Shown: positions 11,551 to 22,234, numbered from the stretch's first letter. The stretch: 64,000 nucleotides of DNA from Cepaea nemoralis (GCA_014155875.1 JACEFZ010026849.1:233501-297500), one strand, 5' to 3'. The notes: generated by a model from the sequence alone, not told the origin. Program-made: numbers and translations.

Positions 11551-11969
11551 AAATTACATGATGGGTGGGTTGTGGTGATGTGGTGATGATCCATTATTTA
11601 CCTCTTTCACTACTGTTCCTCTTTAAAGTGGTACTTTAAAACCCTTGCAAAAACTTAGCAGAATGTTCATAAGGCATGCAATTTTAAAACCCATGCTTAT
11701 TATGAAAGTTCATCCAGCTACGTTTGCTGCCAGGAGATGTGATACTTCATGGGCATCACGAAAACGAAAGCCGGCTGGTGAAGTTGATGCCACAATGGGC
11801 AACACAAACGTATCTGTGCTGGAAACTGAGTACTGATAATGGTGTCTGGCGGCTTTCTTCTGCAAACTTGTGAAATGAATTAAAGGCATTCCAGAGACAT
11901 CTGGAAGTATGGAGAGATGTCAGCAAATGGTACGAATTTATAATTGCTTGTTCAAAAGATCGCCTTATG

Positions 11970-12180
11970 GGTGTGCTGATGCTGAGGTAGGGGATTCAAC
12001 CCTTACACCGGTCAGTTGGACTACAATGTTGATTTCTTGCCCATGATGCGGGGATGTAAAATACAAGTACCTCTGATGGCGAGGGACACTGGTAAGATAG
12101 AAAGCTCATCCATACGCAACATTTACTCCAGTACTACTAGAAGTAGTGTGTATTGGCTACGCTCCTCTATATAGCTCTGT
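11970..12180 (+). mobile_element. SINE-2, headless copy at duplication junction
   Basis: Begins abruptly at GGTGTGCTGATGCTGAGGTA, inside the tRNA-like head, retains the B box GGGGATTCAACCC and continues through the SINE-2 body. The missing A-box half is explained by the duplication breakpoint. Confidence 0.8.
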
Positions 12181-12374
12181 TCATGACACTATGGGACTCG
12201 CACCACGAGCCCAACGTGCCACGGCGACATGGAAACAATGGCTACTCTGGAACAGAATACAGAGCTCATGGAAGCCATAAAAAATACACGAGTCAAATAT
12301 TTTAGCCACGTGAACAGACATTACCATAAAACCTATAATGAAGTGTAAAGTCAAAGGCAGGCGAGCAAGAAGTA

Positions 12375-12622
12375 GATAACGATAAGTCGCTTAAAACGTC
12401 GACAGGGTTGACTTCATTGCACCGGGTTTTTAATCCCATATGACTCAGTCTCTTTCCGCAGCGCGGAAAGCGTCGCACAAAGAACGAACTCCGTAGCTCC
12501 AGCGACGACGCTCGGGAGTCTCAGAAAAAAATGCATTCGTGAGCCGAAAGACGCGGCCCGGAATCGAACCCACAACCTTCGGAGCCGGAGTCAGACGACT
12601 TGACCACTTTGCCATTGAGTAT
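12375..12622 (-). mobile_element. SINE-3, tRNA-like head (unit 2)
   Basis: Duplicate of the 10150-10400 element. The minus strand reads TGGCAAAGTGGTCAAGTCG and later GGTTCGATTCCGGGC. Here the A box has one A fewer than in unit 1 and fits TGGCNNAGTGG exactly. Confidence 0.6.
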
Positions 12623-12887
12623 GATAAAAGTGGGTTAAGAACATTAAGAGATAGAATACCACCAGTCTGCTAGAGTGTATGCGCAATACAAGAGACAGAA
12701 AGTGTTGCCGATCCAATACAGCCAACCTTGATTGTGATGGCGGCACTTGACTGATTGGCTGTATGTCTAACAATGGTTATACTTAATATGTCCACATCTG
12801 TTGCTGCAGTTTGCGAACAAAGATATGTTAAGAATACTGTGTGAAAAGAATACTGTGTGAAGTGTCCTATCCACATTTTGTTGAGAA

Positions 12888-13290
12888 AAATAGTGCAGGG
12901 GAAAAGAGGCGAGGGAAAAGTGTGGTGGACAGAAGACCAGAGGGAAAGCGTGCTGGAAAGAAGACAAGGGGGAAAGCGTGAGGGGGAGAAGAGGGGAGAG
13001 AAAATGTACAGCCAGGAAGATTTAGAGAAAGCATGCTTATGAAAATGGGGAAAAAGTGAGGGCGGAAAAAGTGAGGGCGGAAAGAGTTCAGGGAAAGGAC
13101 ACTGGAGGAAAGACGCGAGGAAAAACGTAGTGGAAGGAAGTTTCGAGCAAAAGCGTGCTGGAAGGAAGAGGAAAGGGAAAGCGTTCTGTGGAAAGGGGCA
13201 CGAGAAGGCTTGCTGGAGGGAAGAGGCGAGGAAAAAGACGTTGAAGGGGAAAGAGACGACGGAAAGTGCGCTGGCGAGGAAGGGTATAGG
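12888..13290 (+). repeat. Polypurine minisatellite (unit 2)
   Basis: Second copy of the purine-rich minisatellite, with the same degenerate 28-31 bp units. A 253-residue minus-strand open frame (12670-13431) spans it, made of repeated FPPSLF- and SFPLQ-like words. It is disrupted in unit 1 by indels. Confidence 0.8.
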
Positions 13291-13480
13291 GACATAATGC
13301 ATTTGGAAAACACTGTTTATGTGAGTGGACGCCTGAAGAGATGAACTGCAAAACGCCTGTTTGAGTGCACAGTGATGACAAGGGCCGGAAAATCTCGGTG
13401 ACTCTTTACTGTCGACCTCTGATACGGACATGGCACTGGATGACGATGGTACTAATTATTCTGCTAATGATGACCACGAT

Positions 13481-13780
13481 GGTAGGTCAGCATGGCCGAA
13501 TGGATAAGAACGCATGTTCTTAAACATTTGGTGTGTTGATGCCGAGGTAAGGGGTTCAACCCCTACACCGGACAGTTGGACTAAAATGTTGACCTATCGT
13601 CCTTGACTTGGGGACGTAAATTACAAGTACCTCTGAAGTCGGAGTGGATTCGCCTGATGGCAAGGGACATTGTTAATAGGAAAGCTAATCCACACGAAAA
13701 ATGTAGTCCAGCACTACTAGAAGAAGTGTGTATGGACTACGCTTGAGTTCAAAGCGAGGGAGCGCAAACATTAAAAAAAT
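13481..13780 (+). mobile_element. SINE-2, best full-length copy
   Basis: A box TGGCCGAATGG (about 13494), B box GGGGTTCAACCCC (about 13550), then the full body: GACAGTTGGACTAAAATGTT, TTACAAGTACCTCTGAAGTC, GGATTCGCCTGATGGCAAGG, AGCTAATCCACACGAAAAAT and a final GTGTGTATGGACTACGCTTG segment. A short A-run follows near 13772. Confidence 0.82.
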
Positions 13781-14457
13781 TACCATGATGGTGGGTGGTG
13801 GTGATGATGGTGATGATCCATATTTTACCTTCTTTCACTACTGTTACTCTTTAAAGTGTACTTTAAAATCCCATTGCAAAAACTTAGAAGAATGTTCAAT
13901 AGAGCATGCAATTTTAAAACCCATGCCTTATTATGAAAGTTCATCCAACTATGGCTTGCCAGGAGAATGTGATCTTCATGGGCATCTACGAAAACGAAAG
14001 CCGGCTGGTGAAGTTGAATGCCACAATGTGCAGCACAAACGTATCTGTGCTTTAAACTGCCGTGACTAGATCAAATGGCTGTCTGCGCGGCTTTCTTCTT
14101 GCACACTTGTATAGCGTGATATCTAAAAGGCATTCCAGAGACATCTACACTTATTTGGCGAATGTCTATCAATGCCTACGAATTTATTAATTGCTTGCCA
14201 AGAAGACATACCCCACCAAGTTCAGACTTATCAGATGTTGCCCACGTCCGCATATATTCAAACGGAAATGTCAATGTTATATCCGTCCTTCTATCTATCT
14301 GTCTGTCTATCTACCCACGCTTGGAACACTGACAACCTTCGTAGCTGATCGCCAGAGTAGGTAATGGGTCAAGATAATCGCGTATCAGATAATGGCGTAT
14401 TAATGTGAAATCCGCGCTGTTTTATGTACATACAGACACACATTATATATGTGTGAT

Positions 14458-14895
<438 letters not shown>

Positions 14896-14964
14896 AAGTA
14901 GAATATTTACAAATGTCTCCATTATTTGATGTTCACTGTCAAGTGCAATTACTCCAGCAACTGA

Positions 14965-15100
14965 CAAGGCACAGTTGGACTAACATTTCTCGTTCTTGCC
15001 ATTGCTGACGTAAATTACAAGTTCCTCTGAAGTCGGGGTGGGTTCGCATGAGGGCATGGACACTGATAACAGAGAAAAGCTAATCCACAGGCAAATAAAA
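14965..15100 (+). mobile_element. SINE-2 body fragment
   Basis: CACAGTTGGACTAACATTT, TTACAAGTTCCTCTGAAGTC and GGTTCGCATGAGGGCATGG match the SINE-2 body, without the tRNA-like head. It runs into an inverted-repeat structure at 15101. Confidence 0.75.
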
Positions 15101-15277
15101 CTGCTATAGTTACCAACCGGGATTCGAACCTGTCACCGCCAAATGATGACGGCGCCTGGTTGCAGGAACAGGTGTAACTCTTTTTGTGTATTTCTACAAG
15201 TGTACACTTGTTCCTGGAACGACGCGCCGTCGTCATTTGGAGGTGACAGGTTCGAATCCCGGTCGGAACTGTAGCTG
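15101..15277. repeat. Long inverted repeat carrying two tRNA-like B boxes
   Basis: The arm at about 15101-15179 (with CCGGGATTCGAACCTGTCA) is the imperfect reverse complement of the arm at about 15199-15277 (with TGACAGGTTCGAATCCCGG), around a loop of about 19 bases. Each arm contains GGTTCGAATCC, a perfect RNA polymerase III B box, so this looks like two 3' halves of tRNA-like SINE heads placed head to head. The RNA would form a hairpin of roughly 75 bp. Confidence 0.8.
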
Positions 15278-15459
15278 TCAACTGTTATGCTGTCTAGTGC
15301 GTCCTCTAGTCTCTACTTCCTTCTTCTACTTCTGTGAGTGCCAAACAATACTACACGTGTTTATTTATGCACTGTTTGAGTGGCATCAAAGGTTTCCCAA
15401 ATTATTAATTCGTGACTATAGGATGTGATGGTACTAGCCGGATTTGTTTTTATGAGAAA

Positions 15460-15461
<2 letters not shown>

Positions 15462-15537
<76 letters not shown>
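15462..15537. repeat. (AT)n microsatellite
   Basis: A perfect AT dinucleotide run of about 76 bp; the assembled length may be inexact. Confidence 0.97.
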
Positions 15538-15538
<1 letters not shown>

Positions 15539-16012
15539 GAAAAACAGTAGTCTTTGATCGTGTAATGAAAAAAGAGGCATCGGAAAACATGACGACAGCA
15601 GATATCAGTGGTAGAAGAGATACAGACAGCCCAAGAGAAATTATGTTTGGTATAAAACGATAACAGCGGGGAATATCACGAACAGAACTAATCCAGAACA
15701 CCAAGAAGCGAGTTATGTGGAGAGCAACTAATGCCCTCGATACTGTGCAAGGCACATGATGATGATGGAAGTGGGAGTCCACTCTGTATGCACAAACAAC
15801 AACATCCGTTAAACAGTTGGGGGAACCCCGTTGTTGTTCAATTAACATCGCATCCCCTAATCGTTAAGTGCTTAAGTACGGTCAATTCTGATCTATCTTT
15901 AGCACACACGTACAATAATAGCCTTCTTTTCCCTTAATCTCTCGAGAGAAGTGCGTCACAGCTAGTTACGCACCTCAAAGACCAGTGCATGCATTTGTGT
16001 CAGATTTGCTTC
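15538..16012. other. No gene seen; left flank of the hAT array
   Basis: Unique sequence between the AT microsatellite and the left end of the hAT-1 array. The 132- and 68-residue open frames have no recognisable domain. Confidence 0.5.
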
Positions 16013-16020
16013 CTCTAGAG
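16013..16020 (+). repeat. 8-bp target-site duplication, left (CTCTAGAG)
   Basis: CTCTAGAG directly precedes the 5' terminal inverted repeat of hAT-1 copy A. The same 8 bp directly follows the 3' terminus of copy D at 61045-61052. hAT transposases make 8-bp duplications, and hAT-Charlie-like elements often favour nnCTAGnn targets. Confidence 0.85.
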
Positions 16021-16698
16021 CAGGGGTCACCAAACTACGGCCCGCGACGTCATTTCATCCGGCCCGCCGTCGGTCCTCGAACTTGCTTGATATAACTATG
16101 AAACACGAGACGTTGTGATACAATTTAAATGTAAATATTATGTTTAGAATAATAGGAGATCTTCACACGTGCGGAGACCTCCTGGCTGCACTAGGTTGTT
16201 TATTTAGGTGGCCCTATTTATAAATTTTGCGAACCTTATTATGAGATATATTCTATTACCACATGAAGCCGCCTGCCGCGACTCTACAAGAGTATGGAGT
16301 AGCATATCCCTTGATACCCTGGTAAAAAATGTATAGGATGCTGGGATGTTGTGTTCGCGTGCCTATAACAGCACAGTAAAGCCATGTTCCCGCCTCTTTG
16401 GCCTTGGGAACAACTTAGGCCGAAGAGATGCTGATGTCTAATTTTCAGCAGAGGGTTTGAACTTAAACCCCTGAGCCACTACCAAGTAGATGGGCGAACA
16501 TGCCCCAGGCACGGCCGAGCGTAGCCACTGTTTTTCCAGACCGCAGTTGAGAGGGTAGACAGGCCCTGTGAAGATCCAAAAGATCCAAGAGGATCTTGAT
16601 TGTGGATTGACGATTATCTGCTGTGGGGTGAGTTTTGAACGAACCTTCATAGTTTAAATAGGAATATAGGAATATAATAGCTATGTCTGTGCCTGAGA

Positions 16699-16888
16699 AC
16701 AATAATGGAGGGATATATGCCTGGGAAGAGAGGAAGAGGAAGGCCAAAGAGAAGATGGGTGCAGGATGTGGCGGATGATCTCCAGATGGATGTATCTGAA
16801 GCGGGAAATCTTGCTTATGATCGAGAGGTTTTCCGGAAGGTTGTTATGGGAGCGAGATTCTGCAAAGGACATGCTACTGAATGAATGA
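16699..16888 (+). mobile_element. LINE-4 3' fragment inside hAT-1
   Basis: GAGAACAATAATGGAGGGAT and the coding words GRGRPKRRWVQDV.DDLQM match the C-terminus of the LINE-4 reverse transcriptase (compare 30248-30733). It ends in the characteristic TGAATGAATGA tail. This severely 5'-truncated insertion is present in all hAT-1 copies, so it predates the array. Confidence 0.8.
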
Positions 16889-17497
16889 CCTTTGTTCCAT
16901 CTTGTTGTCTGATAATTGCTGGTGTTGTTTATCAGACTACAGTTACAGTGTTGGATGATTATCCCATGCTGTGATGGAAGATCACTGGTACTGTGTTGGA
17001 TGACTACCCAAGCTGTGATGGAATATCAATTGTACTGTGAAGGATGATCATGTGTATGTTTATTCATGGGGATGCCTATTTTGTCATTGCATCTAATCAT
17101 GAATTTTATTTATTAGGGCATTGGCATTATTAATCAGATGTTGTTGTATCTTTACAATTACATTATTCTGATTCCCTGTACACTGACCTGAATTTCTTCT
17201 GATATCTCTAAATCGTTGTTTTTTCTTGTTAGCCGTAGAGATAGAATGAGATTCTCTTTGTCTTCTTATTCCTCTCTTCTTCTACGGCCCATGAACAGTC
17301 GGCGTTGTGCTATTATCTCTATCATCTCTGTGCGGTTACACAAAGGTACCTATAAACTGTATATGTACCTTTGATGAGCTGTAGCTTCACCAGTGACCCC
17401 TAGTCCTCTGCTTTTCTTGTGTTTCAATAGGATTTTAATTATGTTTCTAATGTAATGTCTTTTTCATTTTCAGATCCCGTGTACTTCACCCTTAATT

Positions 17498-19175
17498 ATG
17501 GCTAGTAGGAAAAGAAAAGTGGACGCCGAGTGAGGAGTAAAGTACTTCTTTGTGGAAACAAAGGACCAGAAAACCAGCTGCGTAATATGCAGCGAAAGTG
17601 TTGCCGTTTTGAAAGAGTACAATCTTCAGCGTCACTACGAAACAAAACATCCATCAACATATTAACAGTTTTCTGGAAAATTACGCTCTGGGAAATATGA
17701 GACCATTAAACGTGGTTTTGAAACGCAAAGAAATCTCTTCACGAGAAAATTTGCTGAAAATGAATCTGTCACTCGTACAAGTTACAAAACAGTGCATAAG
17801 ATGGCAGAACGAGGAAAACCGTTTACTGATGGCAACGTCATTAAAGAGTGTGTGTGATCGAAGCAGCAAATGACTTGTGTCCTGAGAAAGCCGATTTGTT
17901 TGGAACTATCAGCCTTTCGGCAAGTTCAGTTGTGCGGAGAACAGAAGAACTTGGAGAGAACATAGTGCTACAGATACGCGAGAAAGCTAGGAACTTGTTG
18001 TAGTATTCTCTGGCACTGGATGAGTCTATTGATCTCTCGAGTACGTCACAACTTCTCGTGTTCATTTGTGGTGTCAATTTGGACTTTCAGATAACGGAAG
18101 AGTTGGCGTCCGTTTGCAGCATGCATGGAACAACAACTGGGAAAGTCATTTTCGTGGAAGTGCAAACAATTTTCCAAGACTATAACCTTCGGTGGAATCA
18201 GCTTCGAGGTGTTACAGTTGATGAGGGAAAAAACATGACTGGAGTGAGGAAGGGTCTGTTGGGGCAGATCAGGACTCATTTGGAAGATTTGCAAATTCCG
18301 GGCGCTCTGTTCATACACTGCATCGTACATCAGCAAGTACTCTGTGGGAAAGATTTAGATATTTCTTGTGTACTGAAACCAGTAGTTTCTGCTGTGAACT
18401 TCATTCGGGAACATGCACTCATTCACCGTCAGTTCTAGGCTTTTCTTGAAGAAATTGATTCTGAATTCTGTGACTTGCCTTATCACATATCAGTCAGGTG
18501 GCTCAGCTGCGGTAAAGTCCTGCTTCGTTTTTACAAGCTCCGAAACGAAATAGATGTTTTCCTCACTGAAAAAGATAAAGCTGATTCACAGCTGTCAGAT
18601 CCTACCTGGCTGTCAAAGTTGTCAATTTTGGTCGATATGAATGAACTGAACTTGAAACTTCAGGGAAAGAATTACCTCGTCTGTGATCTCTACAGAACCA
18701 TCAAAGGATTTCGAAGAAAGCTGTCATTGTTGGAAGCACAACTGGAAGGAGAAAACCTTTCTCATTTTCACTGTTTCAAAGAGTTTGGAGAAATTTTCAG
18801 ATCTTGACAGATTTGAGAGTGACATCCTTCTGTTCCAGAATCCGTTTGATTGTAACCTTAATGGTGTGCCAGTTGAATTACAGTTGGAGCTCATTGAGAA
18901 GGAAGTACCGCTGCTTACCTGATGTTGAGTTTCCGAAACTTAAGAAATTTGCCGCTGGTATGACATCATTGTTTGGAACAACATATGTCTGTGAGCTAAC
19001 ATTTTCAAAAAGGAAGTCTGTGAAGTCACCACATCGAATGAGATTGACTGATGAACATTTGAAAGCAATTCTCTTGATTGGATGCAGCAATTCCAAACCA
19101 AACATTGATGGTATTTTGAAAGCCACACGTCAGTTTCACAAAACTCACTATCCTCTTTTGCTACTTAGTTTGTGA
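17498..19175 (+). pseudogene. hAT-1 transposase, GTF2IRD2-like, copy A (broken)
   Basis: The start at 17498 (MASRKRKVDAE) follows a TTTTCATTTTCAG 3' splice-site-like sequence at 17461-17473. A BED-like zinc finger follows (CVIC, then H-x4-H about 20 residues on). The catalytic-region words are LALDESID, VTVDEGKNMTGVRKG and FIHCIVHQQVLCGKDLD. The hAT C-terminal dimerisation domain is FGTTYVCELTFSKRKSVKS and RLTDEHLKAILL. Breaks: a TGA 12 codons after the start (in every copy, with a shortened segment before YFFVE), TAA after the zinc finger, TAG before YSLALDES, TAG after IHRQF, and frameshifts in the C-terminal third. Cannot encode an active transposase. Confidence 0.88.
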
Positions 19176-19406
19176 GATTCGGATATGTGCACAATAGGTC
19201 CGATGTAACTATCTTTTTGCTAACGTCGCCTTCTTTAATAACTTTGTTTAGTAAATACATATAAATATGTTGGTTGTCTTTGTTTGTTTGTTTGTTGTTG
19301 TTTGTTTGTTTGTGTGCATTACACACCCTTTCCATGATTAACTTAGTTTTTCGTCTTTTTTCCCCAGAGCTTTCGTTCTAGCTTAAAATTATTGTTAAAG
19401 TTAGTT

Positions 19407-19655
19407 GCATATCCTTTACAGGACGTTTTCAGTCAACACCAGCATTATTTGCTGTTGTTGATGTCTTGGCAAGTTTATGTTCAGTAGTTTACCATTGCTT
19501 TTCGAACGACCGGCACCCATAACATAGCGTAAAAACCAGCGCAACGTTGTCTGCTGCCAAATCGCTCGCAGCTGTATTTCGAACGTGGGTATACGGGATT
19601 ACGAACCGCGTCCGTAAGGCCTTCGCCACGGAGACGGCGCAAGTATTGTACAGAA
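19407..19655 (-). mobile_element. SINE-1 in hAT-1 3' region (copy A)
   Basis: On the minus strand the head reads CCGTGGCGAAGGCCTTACGG, then GTTCGTAATCC (a threonine-CGU-like anticodon region), then CACGTTCGAAATACAGC (B box). The tail has AAAGCAATGGTAAACTACTG, CTTGCCAAGACATCAACAAC and GTCCTGTAAAGGATATGC. I infer a tRNA-Thr-derived head joined to an RTE-type tail. Present in every hAT-1 copy. Confidence 0.7.
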
Positions 19656-20388
19656 TGAGTATCCGGCCCGCGCTCGTCATTTTGTCAGTTATCCGGCCCG
19701 CCGTGAAAAAAAGTTTGGTGACCCCTGTTCTAAGGCATTGATCATTTCTACTGTGATGTTATCTGTACCCGGGGTCTTGCCAGTTTTCATATGGTTAAGA
19801 GCATTCTGAACTTCCATCTTCAAAATTGATGGTCATTCATTATTATTCTGATGATCATATTGTTCTTCTCTTGTATCATCATAAAGGTCTTTCACATAAT
19901 CTGACCACGCATGTAAAATCTGATCGTTTTCTATTATGATTTTGCCATCTTTGGTTTTTAGGCAACCCGTTGATGTGTGTGTTCTTTTGTTAGTGATGTC
20001 ATTAATTCTTTTGTGCATTAATATGGTATTCCGGGTGTTGTGTTGGTGTTCAATTTCCTTGCAATTTTCCTCAAGTCATGTTTCTTTTGCCTCTTTGCAT
20101 AGCTTCCTAATTTTCCTATGAACCTCTTCATATGTTTCCTTGTTATTTTTGTTATTTCTTCTTACTTCCATGAGTTTTAAGATGTCTTCCGTCATCCATT
20201 TCTTGCGTCCTATTATCTTTATTTTTGGGATGGATTTTTCTGCATCTTGGTTGACTGATTTCTTTAACATTTCCCATTGGTCACTGACGTCTTGAAATAA
20301 TATTTCCATATCGGAAAATGCATCGAATCTGTTTTTTACCTCTACGTTGAATTTATCTTTTATTTCCTCACTCTTCTGTGCTTGTAGA

Positions 20389-21207
20389 TCAAATTTTGTG
20401 TTTCTTGACTTTCTTTAATTTTATATGTAAATTGCTTAAGATTAATCTATGGTCACTGTAGCAGTTTGCGCTTGGTATAGTTTTTGCGACTTTTAAGACA
20501 TTTCGAAATCTTCTGTTGATGAGGATGTAATCAATCTGATTTCTAATCTTATGATCAGGACTCCTCCATGTCCATAATCTCATTGGGTGCTGTTGAAACC
20601 AGGTGTTTCCAATAATCAAATCTTGCTCTTTTGCCCACTGTACTAGTCTGCAACCTCTTTCATTCTGTTCCCCTAGTCCATACTTGCCCACTATGCATCC
20701 GTCCTGTTGATTTCCAACTTTGGCATTCAAGTCACCCATTATGATAGTTACTTCAGAATTCTTGCATTTCTTGAAGGCTTTCTCTAAATCACTATAAAAT
20801 TCATCGATGCTGTCATCACTACTGTCTGCTGTTGGTGCATAAACTTGTATGACGTTGACATCAAAAGGTCTTCCACTCAACTTCACCAGTAACACTCTGT
20901 CTGATACAGTCCAATATCCTTTGATCGATTTTTCTCTCTCTGTATCCATTATAATTGCTACTCCTCGCTGTTGTTTCTCTCCATCAGAATAGATTATTCT
21001 ATATTCCTCAGATGTCATAATGCCCATTCCTGTCCATCTGGTCTCACGTACACCTAACAGGTTAATATTTAATCTTCTCATTTCATTCTTAATGTTATCA
21101 AATTTCCCATCCCCACTCATAGTTCTTACATTCCAAGTTCCTACTTTCAATGTTGATATTCTTTTGCACTCAGTCTCCTGATGACGGTCTGGAGTCACCT
21201 GGTGCAC
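20389..21207 (-). CDS. AP-type LINE endonuclease, CFDP2-like (272 aa)
   Basis: Apurinic/apyrimidinic-type endonuclease that nicks target DNA to prime reverse transcription. Motifs in order: GTWNVRTM (about residues 23-30), the catalytic Glu in GVRETRW, VQVYAPT, IIMGDLNAKVG, NQIDYILINRR and YSDHRLILSN, with the catalytic His near residue 255. The start MHQVTPDRHQETE is the first Met of the open frame, but the true start may lie elsewhere. The frame ends at a stop after KVKKHKI, where an uninterrupted LINE ORF would run on, so at least one mutation separates it from the linker. Spacer 3' carries a second open copy (47907-48725). Confidence 0.85.
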   Translation of the reverse strand: MHQVTPDRHQETECKRISTLKVGTWNVRTMSGDGKFDNIKNEMRRLNINLLGVRETRWTGMGIMTSEEYRIIYSDGEKQQRGVAIIMDTEREKSIKGYWTVSDRVLLVKLSGRPFDVNVIQVYAPTADSSDDSIDEFYSDLEKAFKKCKNSEVTIIMGDLNAKVGNQQDGCIVGKYGLGEQNERGCRLVQWAKEQDLIIGNTWFQQHPMRLWTWRSPDHKIRNQIDYILINRRFRNVLKVAKTIPSANCYSDHRLILSNLHIKLKKVKKHKI

Positions 21208-21574
21208 ATGACTACCCCTACCGGGAGAGGACTGCTCCTATGGAGCACCCATTTACGCCGTTTCTCTGATTATCGATAAGACTTCAGTACATGATATTCT
21301 TGGCATCTGTAAAGAAGGTAGTTTGCCATTGCTTTCCTTCCTAGCAGTGACCATACTGGTCGATGACCGTAGCCAATGTCTCCCAAAAAAGAGATCCTCT
21401 GCCTTCCGTCGTGAAGCTGGAGACCATAACCTACAACTATCTGTCGGCTGCTCTTCAACTTCATCCACCACCTGCACGCATGGCTTCACGTAACCCTGGA
21501 TCGGGAAGCTAAATGGGTACTCCACCTTGCCCAAGGGTGTCCCATAGGCTAGCGGAGGGAAGGAGGCACCCATC
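21208..21574 (-). mobile_element. LINE-1 5' region with broken upstream ORF
   Basis: Begins at GATGGGTGCCTCCTTCCCTC on the minus strand. It holds a coding-like stretch (VVDEVEEQPTDSCRLWSP, then LLGRKAMANYLLYRCQEY) split here by frameshifts into 107- and 64-residue frames. The same stretch is one 73-residue frame in spacers 2 and 3'. Function unknown. Confidence 0.6.
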
Positions 21575-21747
<173 letters not shown>

Positions 21748-21754
21748 TATTTGT

Positions 21755-21943
21755 TCAAATTGAATTAAATTTGCAAACATAAACGGTATATTCTCTAAAC
21801 GTATTTATCAATATAAACCCCACAGACGTCCAAGATCTTTCGCCGTTAATGTAAGGTAAATGTTCTTTAAATTGTGGGTGGCCGTAAGAGGCCAGTAAAA
21901 AAATGTTGTTTCCCCACATCGGGGAAATAGCTATAACGCCCAT
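21755..21943 (-). pseudogene. Mariner-like transposase tail, degenerate
   Basis: A 62-residue open frame. In another frame the DNA around 21800-21845 reads RRK.LDVCGVYIDKY, resembling the W-(R/K)-K-x-V-x-x-x-G-x-Y-(V/F) ending of mariner-family transposases. The same ending is clearer at 23395-23520 and 29375-29405. Highly decayed. Confidence 0.4.
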
Positions 21944-22234
21944 GTATCCTTGTCATTAAAAGTACAGTTTTAATAATTAACATAAACGTAAGAATTGAAA
22001 AGTTGATTATAAAATGTAAGTAAAAAAGATTAAACAAATGTTGTATAAAACTTTAATAGCTTTCTTCTCACGATTGCAAAAATTGACTGCGGTATTAACT
22101 GCTTTATTTGTCAAATAAAAATAAAAGATTTTGATGTTAGTTAGAAGTATTGTAGCTAGGTATACCATTTTCTTTTTCAAATTCTAGTAACCTCCCTTGT
22201 AACAATATTAGATGATTATGTCCCCCTACCAAGC
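21944..22234. other. AT-rich spacer sequence, no gene seen
   Basis: Runs between the mariner-like tail and the inverted LINE-1 segment. Present in all spacers (29480-29805, 49730-50028) with small indels. Confidence 0.6.

Larger units (their letters stand above)
9741..11969. repeat. 2.2-kb tandem duplication, unit 1
   Basis: Matches 11970-14190 in order along its length, with an offset of about 2220-2229 bp (9741 to 11970; 10549 to 12773; 11261 to 13481). The left boundary lies inside the head of a SINE-2 copy. The unit carries a SINE-2 body, a SINE-3 on the minus strand, a polypurine minisatellite and a second SINE-2. Most differences between units are single-base indels in short homopolymers. 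Confidence 0.93.
11970..14190. repeat. 2.2-kb tandem duplication, unit 2
   Basis: Second copy of the 9741-11969 unit. Collinear and highly similar through the SINE-3, polypurine and SINE-2 segments, but increasingly diverged over the last ~150 bp. The head-to-tail junction is at about 11969/11970, where a headless SINE-2 begins at GTGTGCTGATGCTGAGG. Confidence 0.93.
16021..19727 (+). mobile_element. hAT-1 copy A (GTF2IRD2-like hAT transposon)
   Basis: Terminal inverted repeats are perfect over 16 bp: CAGGGGTCACCAAACT at 16021 and AGTTTGGTGACCCCTG ending at 19727. GC-rich subterminal GGCCCG/CGGGCC words sit at both ends. Contents in order: non-coding 5' region, a LINE-4 tail (16699-16888), a 44-bp repeat (16948-17050), the broken transposase gene, a TTTG microsatellite (19275-19312) and a SINE-1 copy. 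Relative to B, C and D this copy has lost 18 bp just inside the 5' end, between two CGGCCCGCG direct repeats. Confidence 0.9.
19728..21574 (-). mobile_element. LINE-1 (local family), 5' portion, spacer 1
   Basis: A non-LTR retrotransposon reading right to left: 5' region (21208-21574), endonuclease frame (20389-21207), linker with KIIGRKKWMTEDILKLM (20076-20309) and HAWSDYVKDLYDDT (19833-20018). It then stops exactly where hAT-1 copy A ends at 19727. The reverse-transcriptase half is absent from this side. The last LINE codons (VEMINALE) run straight into the hAT terminus. The endonuclease type suggests an RTE-like clade. Confidence 0.85.

Noticed and set aside
12670..13431. 253-residue minus-strand open frame
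   Set aside because: It is the translation of a polypurine minisatellite (repeated Phe/Pro/Ser/Leu words) and is broken by indels in the other 2.2-kb unit.
16465..16495. tRNA-like A and B boxes on the minus strand (TGGCTCAGGGG, GTTCAAACCC)
   Set aside because: The boxes are only about 15 bp apart, too close for an RNA polymerase III internal promoter.
17340..17376. Hairpin CAAAGGTAC ... GTACCTTTG
   Set aside because: A 9-bp stem with a 15-base loop in AT-rich DNA; no context suggests a terminator or regulatory element.
17498..19175. GTF2IRD2-like sequence as a domesticated host gene
   Set aside because: Hallmark hAT terminal repeats surround it and all copies share several stops; it is a transposon pseudogene.
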